From Heloderma charlesbogerti (Eukaryota; Chordata; Lepidosauria; Squamata; Helodermatidae): DNA of 64,000 nt. The DNA lies in NCBI GenBank assembly GCA_026122225.1, contig JANEZZ010000404.1, positions 1,240,001-1,304,000 of the forward strand, given 5' to 3'. Shown piece after piece: positions 56,488 to 64,000 of this stretch. Position numbers and translations under genes: made by a program. The notes beneath the pieces were generated by a model. That model was not told the DNA's origin. It made no database searches and worked only from the letters and a program-made list of their open reading frames with translations. Positions within the stretch are counted from its first letter, which is position 1, and each line of letters opens with the position of its first letter.

Positions 56488-56845
56488 ACAGTATTGAAAC
56501 CATATCACACCTGACCTGGAAGGCCTGCACTGGTTGCCAGTTGCTTTCTGGGTCGATTAAAGGTACTGGTTTAACCTTGAAAGCCCTAAACAGCTTAGGC
56601 CCAGCTATCTAAGGGACCGCCAGTCTCGTTATGAACCTGCCTGGTTATTAAGACCTGCAGGAGAGGCCATCCTGAGGGCGCCATGACCCACAGAGACCTC
56701 TTTGTCGGGCACACACTAAGGGCTTTCTCCTATGTAGCTCCCAAACTGTGGAAAGAACTCCCTCAGGAACTACGATTGGTCCCCACTGTCTTGGCCTTTA
56801 GAAAGAGAGTAAAGACGCATTTTTTTTTTAAAAAAGTACCCTTTT
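56488..56845 (+). repeat. L2-like LINE 3' end
   Basis: ctgcactggttgccagttgc, aagccctaaacagcttaggc and aactgtggaaagaactccct correspond to the LHWLPV, YKALNxLG and APxLWNxLP blocks of L2-type ORF2 with frame breaks. The segment ends at an A-run before the CR1 3' end. Confidence 0.75.
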
Positions 56846-57099
56846 ACATTATGCAGTTATAGAATCCTAGAATCATAGAATAGTAGGGTTGGAAGGGGCC
56901 TACAAGGCCATCGAGTCCAACCCCCTGATCAATGCAGGAATCCAAGTCAGAGCATCCCCAACAGATGGCTGTCCAGCCTCGTCTTGAAGGCCTCCAGTGT
57001 GGGAGAGCCCACCACCTCCCCAGGTAATTGGTTCCATTGTCGTATTGCTCTTACAGTCAGGAAGTATTTCCTGATGTTCAGCCGGAATCTGGCTTCCTG

Positions 57100-59682
57100 T
57101 CACTTGAGCCCATTATTCCATGTCCTGCACTCTGGGATGATCAAGAAGAGATCCTGGCCTTCCTCTCTGGGACAACCTTTCAAGGACTTGAAGAGCGCTA
57201 TCATATCTCCCCTCAGTCTTCTCTTCTCAAGGCTAAACATGCCCAGTTCTTTCAGTCTCTCTTCATAGGGCTTTGTTTCCAGTCCCCTGATCATCTTTGT
57301 TGCCCTCCTCTGAACCCTCTCCAGTTTGTCTGCATCCTTCTTAAAGTGTGGTGCCCAGAACTGGACACAGTACTCCAGATGAGGCCTAACCAGTGCTGAG
57401 TAGAGGGGAACTAGTACTTCCCGGGATTTGGAAGCTATGCTTCTATGAATGCAGCCCAAAATAGCATTTGCCTTTTTTGCGGCCACATCACATTGTTGGC
57501 TCATATTCAGCTTGTGACTGACAACAATTCCAAGATCCTTCTCGCTTGTAGTGTGGTTGAGCCACGTATCCCCCATCTTGTAACTGTGCATTTGGTTTCT
57601 TTTTCCTAGGTGCAGAACTTGGCATTTATCCCTATTAAATGTCATTCTGGTGTTTTCTGCCCAGCACTCCAGTCTATCCAGATCACTTTGAATTTTGTTT
57701 CTGTCTTCCAAAGTATTAGCTATCTCTCCCAATTTTGTGTCATCTGCAAATTTGATCAGCATTCCCTGCACCTCCTCCTCCAGGTCGTTAATAAAAATGT
57801 TGAAGAGCACTGGGCCCAGGACTGAGCCCTGCGGTACCCCACTCGTTACCTCTCCCCAGTTTGAGAAGGTCCCATTGATAAGCACTCTTTGAGTCCGATT
57901 CTGTAGCCAACTGTGGATCCACCGGATCGTTGTTTCATCTAGCCCACGTTGAGCTAGTTTGCTCATCAGGAGATCATGGGGCACTTTGTCAAAAGCTTTG
58001 CTGAAGTCGAGGTATATGATGTCTACAGCATTCCCACGTTCTACAAGGGAGGTTACTTGATCAAAAAATGAGATCAGATTTGTCTGGCAGGACTTGTTTT
58101 TGACAAATCCATGTTGGCTTCGAGTAATCACGGCATTGTTGTCAAGGTGCTTCCAGATGGATTGCTTTATCATCTGCTCCAGAATTTTCCCAGGGACTGA
58201 TGTCAGACTGATTGGTCTGTAGTTCCCAGGTTCCTCCTTTTTACCCTTTTTGAAGATAGGGACAACATTAGCCCTCCTCCAGTCATCTGGCACTTCCCCT
58301 GTCCTCCATGATTTCTCAAAGAGAATAGACAGCGGTTCTGAGAGTTCTTCTGCCAGTTCCTTTATGACTCTAGGATGCAGTTAATCTGGCCCTGGAGATT
58401 TGAACTCATTCAAAGTAATGAAGTGTTCCTTGACCATATGCCTATCGATCTCAAGCTGCAATCCTGCCCCTTCAGCCTGCACTTCGCCTTTGCCAGGGGG
58501 CTCATAGACCCTCTTTTGGGAGAAGACTGAGCCAAAGTAGGAATTGAGCACCTCTGCCTTTTCTTTGTCATCTGTTATTGTTTTGCCATCCTTATTTAAT
58601 AGCTGAACCACCATTTCTTTCCTCTGCCTTTTACTATGCACATAGCTGAAGAAAGCCTTTTTGTTGTTTTTAACATCCCTTGCTAACCTCAGCTCATTCT
58701 CAGCTTTAGCCTTCCTGACGCCATCCCTGCAATTCTGTGCTACCTGCCTGTACTCTTCCTTTGTTACTTGGCCTTCTTTCCACTTCCTATATGTGTCCTT
58801 TTTTGTTTTCAGGTCATCCCTAAGCTTTTTGTGAAGCCACATTGGCTTCTTCTGTTGTCTTCCACCTTTTCTTCTTGTTGGAATTGCTTGTGATTGTGCC
58901 TTGAGAATTTCCTTTTTTAAAAGCTCCCACCCATCTTGGACTCCTTTTCTCGCTAGCATCGCTTGCCATGGGACCTTACTGATAATTGTTCTGAGTTTAT
59001 GAAAATCAGCTTTCCTAAAATCCAGGGTACGCGTTTGACTACACTCGGCTTTTGCTTCCCTTAGAACCAAGAACTCAAGTACAACATGGTCGCTTTCCCC
59101 CAGAGTTCCTGTAACTGCTACTTTATCCACTAAGTCATCTCTGTTGGTTAGGATCAAGTCAAGGATAGCCGATCCTCTAGTTCCTTCCCCTACGTTCTGT
59201 AGGAGGAAGTTATCCGCCACACAAGTCAGGAATTTCCTGGAGGGGCCATGTTTTGCAGAATTTGTCTCCCAACAAATATGGGGGAAATTGAAGTCCCCCA
59301 TTACTACTACATCATGCTTCCTTAAAACATTGGCTATTTGCTTTTCAAAAGTTTCATCCTTGTCTTCTCCTTGATTGGGTGGCCGGTAGTAGACTCCGAC
59401 CACCAGGTTCCTTTTATTCTTTGCTCCATTTATTTCAACCCAGATGCTCTCGATGGGGCTACCAAGCTCCTCCTCCTGTATTTCTGTGCAGAGATATGTA
59501 TTTTTCACATACAGTGCAACCCCACCTCCCTTTCTGTTCCTCCTGTTCTTTTTGAACAAGTTATATCCTTCAACTGCTGTATTCCAGTCATGAAAGTCAT
59601 CCCACCAAGTCTCAGTTATACCTATCAGGTCATAATTTCCCTCTTGTATTAAGAGTTCAAGTTTGTTCTGTTTGTTTCCCAT
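57100..59682 (-). pseudogene. CR1 ORF2, endonuclease and reverse transcriptase, one early stop
   Basis: The frame reads (YTNAQS)MGNKQNKLELL, then endonuclease motifs IGITETWWDD, VGVYYRPPNQGE, VVMGDFNFPHICWE and GESDHVVLEF. Reverse transcriptase motifs follow: VVPIFKKGKKEEPGNYRPIS, IIYLDFSKAFDKVPHDLL, GVPQGSVLGPVLFNIFINDL and LIKFADDTKLGE. Both active-site Asp clusters are intact. A TAA at 58381-58383 follows NEFKSPGPD; the same frame continues with LHPRVIKELAEEL on its far side, so a single codon interrupts an otherwise open 860-codon frame. The frame closes at TGA 57100-57102 after NGLK; codons beyond it still read ORF2-like, and the plus-strand copy has a sense codon there. Presumed inactive in cis. 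Confidence 0.92.
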
Positions 59683-59713
59683 ACTCTGGGCATTAGTATA
59701 TAGACATCGAAGA

Positions 59714-60655
59714 GCTCTTCAACATTTTTATTAATGACTTGGACGAGGAGGTGCAGGGAATGCTGATCAAATTTGCAGATGACACAAAATTGGGAGAGAC
59801 AGCTAATACTTTGGAAGACAGAAACAAAATTCAAAGTGATCTGGATAGACTGGAGTGCTGGGCAGAAAACAACAGAATGACATTTAATAGGGACAAATGC
59901 CAGGTTCTGCACCTAGGAAAAAGAAACCAAATGCACAGTTACAAGATGGGGGATACGTGGCTCAACCACACTACAAGCAAGAAGGATCTTGGAATTGTTG
60001 TCGATCACAAGCTGAATATGAGCCAACAATGGGATGTGGCTGCAAAAAAGGCTAATGCTATTTTGGGCTGCATTCATAGAAGCATAGCTTCCAAATCCCG
60101 GGAAGTACTAGTTCCCCTCTACTCAGCACCGGTTAGGCCTCATCTGGAGTACTGTGTCCAGTTCTGGGCACCACACTTTAAGAAGGATGCAGACAAACTG
60201 GAGAGGGTTCAGAGGAGGGCAACAAAGATGATCACGGGACTGGAAACAAAGCCCTATGAAGAGAGACTGAAAGAACTGGGCATGTTTAGCTTTGAGAAGA
60301 GAAGACTGAGGGGAGATATGATAGCACTATTCAAGTACTTGAAAGGTTGTCACAGAGAAGAAGGCCAGGATCTCTTCTTGATCATCCCAGAGTGCAGGAC
60401 ACGGAATAATGGGCTCAAGTTACAGGAAGCCAGTTTCCGGCTGAACATCAGGAAAAACTTCCTGACTGTCAGAGCAATACGACAATGGAACCAAGTACCT
60501 GGGGTGGTGGTGGGCTCTCCTACACTGGAGGCCTTCAAGACGAGGCTGGACAGCCATTTGTCAGGGATGCTCTGACTTGGATTCCTGCATTGAGCAGGGG
60601 GTTGGACTCGATGGCCTTGTAGGCCCCTTCCAACCCTACTATTCTATGATTCTAT
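59714..60655 (+). mobile_element. CR1 LINE 3' end, inserted antisense between ORF1 and ORF2 of another CR1
   Basis: 5'-truncated copy starting in the reverse transcriptase (LFNIFINDLDEEVQG) and running open for 278 codons from 59739, through FADDTKLGE and CQVLHLGKRNQMHS, to TRLDSHLSGML and a natural TGA at 60573-60575. It then has the 3' UTR (cttgtaggccccttccaacc) and octamers ending tctat at 60655. GAAGA occurs at both edges (59709-59713 and 60656-60660), a plausible 5-bp duplication. Its open frame suggests recent insertion. Confidence 0.92.
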
Positions 60656-60802
60656 GAAGACCATGTGCTTCATAGTCTGGCTTTCTTCCTACATGTGTCT
60701 GAAGACTATTATTGGGCGTTATCAGAGCTGTTCTCTCCATTGCAGTGCATGCGCTTATGTCCATTGTTACCCCCAACATTACATCTCCCTTCCCCGTAGG
60801 AT

Positions 60803-61828
60803 TCAGTTTAAAGCCCTCCTGATGAAGTTCTTCATGCTGTGGCCAAACACATTCTTCCCATCCTTTGTGAGGTGCAACCCATCCCTAGCCAACAGCCCAA
60901 CTTCCAGGAAGTATAGCCCGTGGTCCCAGAATCCAAATCTCTCTCATCGGCACCACCTTCGTAGCCAGTCATTCACCCGGAGTATTTTTCGTTCCCTTTC
61001 TGTCCCTCTTCTAACTACTGGAAGGATGGATGAGAAAACTATCTGGGCCCCAAAGTTCTTGAGTTTCCTTCCCAAAGCTTCAAAGTCTGACGTGATCTCT
61101 TCGTAGCTCCGCTTGGCGGTATCATTTGTTCCCACATGGATGAGAAGAAAGGGATACCTGTCAGTGGGCTTTATGAGTGCAGGCAACCTTTCAGTCACGT
61201 CTCTAATCTGTCCTCCCGGGAGACAACATACCTGGCGAGTCCATGGGTCTTCGCGACATACTTGGGTCTTGATCCCACGCAGCAAGGAGTCTCCCACTAC
61301 TACCACTCTTCTCTTCTTCTTCTTGTAGGCCTGGGTTTCATCGCCTCTGTTTGACTGACCTTTAGCCTCTTGCTCACTCTCATGCAGGTTCCCCTGTGAT
61401 TCTTCCTCTGCAGGCTGTCCTCCAGTCTCATCCGCAAGTACCTGGAATCGGTTCCACAGCTCCACTGCTTCCACTGGTGCAGAGTGGCGTCTAGTTCTTC
61501 GTCTCCTAACTGTCACCGTTTTCCAAGAAGTATCCTCTACTCCATTTTTCTTCACCTCAGCATTTCCCACTGCCTCATCTTGCTGTTGCTCTTCAAGCTT
61601 CTGGTCTTCCCTTTGCTGCTGTAGTTCCCCCATTCTGTCCAAGAACTCTTCGTGTTCTCTTATTCCCCGGAGGGTCGACAGTCGCTGCTCCAGTCCACTT
61701 ACTTTTTCCTCCAGCAGCGTGATCAACTTGCACTTGTTGCAGGTGTAGGCCATGTTGTTCTCAGGCAAGAAAACAAACATTGCACACACCTTGCAGGTCA
61801 CCACCACTGGAGAGTCTTGTCCTTCCAT
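60803..61828 (-). pseudogene. CR1 ORF1, zinc finger, coiled coil and SGNH esterase, one early stop
   Basis: It starts MEGQDSPVVV. A four-Cys finger (CKVCAMFVF...YTCNKCKL) at residues 12-34, a coiled-coil stretch to about 90 (LLEEKVSGLEQRLSTLRG, then Gln/Glu-rich), a basic linker with KKKKRRVV, and an esterase fold follow. The fold has VVVVGDSLLRGIKTQ (catalytic Ser), LLIHVGTNDTAK (oxyanion Asn) and LLARDGLHLTKDGK (Asp-x-x-His). One TGA (60944-60946) after LRRWCR interrupts it; the same frame then reads ERFGFWDHGLYFLEV onward to RRALN and TGA at 60803-60805. The CGA/TGA context suggests CpG decay. CR1 ORF1 proteins bind the element RNA; the esterase role is unsettled. Confidence 0.92.
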
Positions 61829-61839
61829 AGCCTCTTTTC

Positions 61840-61962
61840 CCTTGTTGTTTTAATGTTCTTGTCTTTTTTAACTGTGTTAAGGTTTTATTGTTTGAGTTGT
61901 TATATACTGCCTTGATGGCTTAAGGTGCTTTATAAATGTTAATAATAAATAAATAATAAATA
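61840..61962 (+). repeat. L2-like LINE 3' tail
   Basis: gttatatactgccttgatgg, cttaaggtgctttataaatg and (AATA)n follow the 3' UTR pattern of the 53225 copy. It abuts the 5' end of the minus-strand CR1. Confidence 0.65.
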
Positions 61963-63840
61963 CTGACAACAACTGGATTCCCCTTTTGCATACGGGATTG
62001 GAGATCCAAGAGATGCACAGATACAGTCTACCATCTGGGGCCCATTTAACTGCCACCGCTTCCTCCAAGGGATCATTATGTTGAGATGACCAAGAACCGC
62101 ACCCGCCCATCCACAGCCGCGGCACAGCAGATTGTGATCTGTATTGTGGGCAGAAGCAGCGGGCTGAAGTGTCCCTTTGACAGGCAGGGTTTCCTCACTT
62201 TAACTTCCTCTCTCAGCAAGAGCAGCTCAGCACCGGATGTGTGGTGTGGGGCTCTTCGACCACAATGGGCGTTCCTGTGCATAGAACCTACTAGAACCAC
62301 CAGCCACTGGAATCGCGACCCATCAGCGACTGCTGTCTCCTGTTCTCTGACTAAGGGAGACCAGACCAGAGCAGGCATTCAAGCCATTCTTGGGCTCTTC
62401 ACAGAGTTCAAAATCAATTTGATTTCCACTCATTTTCACAGTAGGGGGCTGGCATGGGGTGTTTGCTTTAAGAAACAGCCATGGCATGTTGTAATTTGAC
62501 CTAAATTGTGAAAAGACAGGAAAAGGAGCAAGCAGTGGGGCAGAGAGGAGGATAAATTAATTGGATACCAGGTAAAGCCAAAAACAACCCAGGTTCAGGT
62601 TTCCCTTATAAACCAAGAAAGGTGTTCGCTCGTTCTTCTGCTATCCCTTTCCATGCTTCTAGCAGGGCCCTGTGCAGCTATGTTGTGCCATGGGGCTGAA
62701 GGGCAGAGCAAAACGAAGGAATCTCATCTCAGGCCAGTTTAAGCAGGTTCTATTGATCTCATCTCAGGCCAGTTTACGCAGGTTCTATTGGGTCTCATTT
62801 TATTGGGTCTCAAAACAATTCCATTCTGCCACCACTACCGAACAACCTGGGGTACGCCAGTTTTTAAGGTGGATATTCCAGTTTTTCACTGATACTCTCC
62901 AAAATGCACAACCGAATTGTCTCAAATTAGTGAGCAAGCTTTTGAATCCATCCGGCTGGATGTTAAGCAAAACAACAAAAGGAAAGAGAGAACAAAACAG
63001 TCATAAGATGGAGCACAGGAGGTGTTCAGCAGAGTTAATTAGATTCGACTGTGCTAGGTGCACCAAGGGCTGCTGGGACAAAGAAACAACAATGGCTGCT
63101 CCCCATTTTTTGAAAATATACAGCCAGCAGGGTTTGGGGCTTTCCCATCATGCCCAGCTTCCCCACCCCCATTTGTTCTTTTACTTAACATTCAGCTTGA
63201 AGAAGAGTTCTGCAGAACTCAAAAGCTTGCTCACTATTTTATAGCATTTCAGTTGGCCCCAATAAATGTACAACTCTGCTTTAGCTTTTGGATCTTCCCC
63301 ACTGATATTATCCTGAAATCCCATCAAATAATTAATTTAAAAAAATAAGTAAAAAAGGAACTTTTTAATACTGCCAGATCCCAGGGGAAAGTGACTTGTG
63401 AGTTATGACATACTGAACAAACTACCAAAGGACGACACCCTTAGTCCACTGCCAACCTCACCTTGTGTGTACAGAGGCCACACTGCATGTTGATTCACAC
63501 CCATGTTCCCCTTGGATTTGAAGAGCCAGGACTTTTCAGAGCAGGATGCCAGACAAAGGGCTTCCTTTCCCCAAATAAGCAATCCACAACCTTACTCCAC
63601 ACTAAAGCACCACAGTGCAAATCCCAGGTTCACGTTATTTCCACATCCCAATTTCTAATTCAGGGCCACTGGGCAAGTGGCTACCCTGGAAACTCAACCA
63701 CAGCCAAAACATCCACACAAAGGGAGGCCTAATGAAAGAAACTGCAAAAACTTGACATTTTGCTTTTTTGTCACAGGAACATAATTGTATTACTAACTTT
63801 TATCAAGAGCCAGAGTATGGTAGTACAGGGGTTGAAACAC
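61963..63840. repeat. Intronic sequence with a 35-bp tandem duplication
   Basis: atctcatctcaggccagttt plus aagcaggttctattg at 62721-62755 is repeated at 62756-62790 with one base change. The rest of the interval shows no recognised gene or repeat. Confidence 0.6.
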
Positions 63841-63844
63841 TAGC

Positions 63845-64000
63845 CCAGAGGCAAGTACCAGGTAACTCCAGGCTAGGCTACTGTAATGCATTGTGCATGG
63901 GGCTGCCTTTGAAGACTGGAAACTACAGTTAGTTCAAAACACAGCCCCACTAGGCCATTAACTGGAACTGGTTGTGTTCCATTTGACATATCTTGTCAAA
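63845..64000 (+). repeat. L2-like LINE 3' ORF fragment, cut by the window edge
   Basis: ctactgtaatgcattgtgca, ggggctgcctttgaagactg and agttagttcaaaacacagcc follow the L2-clade block DYCNALxxGLPxxxLxRLQxVQNxAARLL, with frame breaks. It continues beyond the window. Confidence 0.65.

Larger units (their letters stand above)
56862..61835 (-). mobile_element. Nearly complete CR1 LINE, minus strand, split by a second CR1
   Basis: From the 5' side (high coordinates): ORF1 (61828-60803), an inter-ORF spacer, a break at 60656/59713 where a plus-strand CR1 sits, then ORF2 (59682-57100 and beyond) and the 3' terminus with octamers (atagaatc-ctagaatc-atagaata) at about 56862. Without the nested copy it would be about 4 kb. 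The 5' UTR is almost absent: L2 sequence starts only a few bases upstream of the ORF1 ATG. The coding parts carry only in-frame stops and no frameshift that I can see, so the copy is young by the standard of this window. Confidence 0.93.
39507..64000 (-). other. SMAD6: SMAD6 last intron (part)
   Basis: In human this intron is tens of kilobases long, and no other SMAD6 exon was found up to the window end, so I infer that this whole interval is intronic. 39541-43615 shows no recognisable repeat or gene beyond a poly-C run near 39722-39731. Mobile elements become dense from 43.6 kb on. Confidence 0.7.

Noticed and set aside
1..64000. CRISPR array, bacterial operon or endogenous retrovirus
   Set aside because: No regularly spaced direct repeats, no ribosome-binding-site-organised genes, and no gag/pol/env-like frames or paired LTRs were seen; all reverse transcriptases are of non-LTR type.

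Overview
The window looks like genomic DNA from a squamate reptile (lizard or snake). Three RTE-BovB LINE copies, near-intact CR1 elements, L2-like 3' ends and several palindromic DNA transposons sit around one vertebrate gene. Base composition, (CA)n/(ATT)n microsatellites and large introns fit a tetrapod. Species cannot be named from the sequence.

The only host gene I can support is SMAD6, on the minus strand. Its last coding exon (positions 38962-39506) encodes the whole MH2 domain. It has a clean splice acceptor, and a roughly 355-base AT-rich 3' UTR ends after an AATAAA signal at 38625-38630. Everything right of 39507 reads as the long last intron of SMAD6. Everything left of about 38606 is downstream intergenic sequence; in human the next gene on that side is SMAD3. 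I did not find the upstream SMAD6 exons. A short pseudogene-like copy resembling the N-terminus of cyclin B3 lies at 773-1117.

The rest is layered mobile DNA. At 1-17 kb: SINE and LINE debris, a 563-bp hAT-type foldback element with a perfect 8-bp target duplication (1746-2308), a TTAA-flanked element (3677-4060), two LINE ORF1 fragments facing each other (5.8-6.8 kb), and a LINE 3' part inside an older repeat (9.3-10.8 kb). At 18-23.4 kb, a plus-strand BovB has inserted into a minus-strand BovB. At 30-33.3 kb is a third BovB holding a nested CR1 tail. At 36.3-37.1 kb an old CR1 is split by a foldback hAT element. At 43-57 kb the intron carries small palindromic elements, MIR-like SINEs and L2 tails. 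At 56.9-61.8 kb a nearly complete minus-strand CR1 (ORF1 and ORF2) is split between its two ORFs by a second, plus-strand CR1.

The nested insertions give a relative order of activity: old CR1 before the foldback hAT; BovB before BovB and before a young CR1 tail; CR1 before CR1. No bacterial-type system, CRISPR array or functional RNA gene was seen. The most interesting observations are the nested LINEs with readable target duplications, a reading-frame break shared by all three BovB copies just before the reverse transcriptase active site, the cyclin B3-like retrocopy, and a four-copy foldback hAT family.
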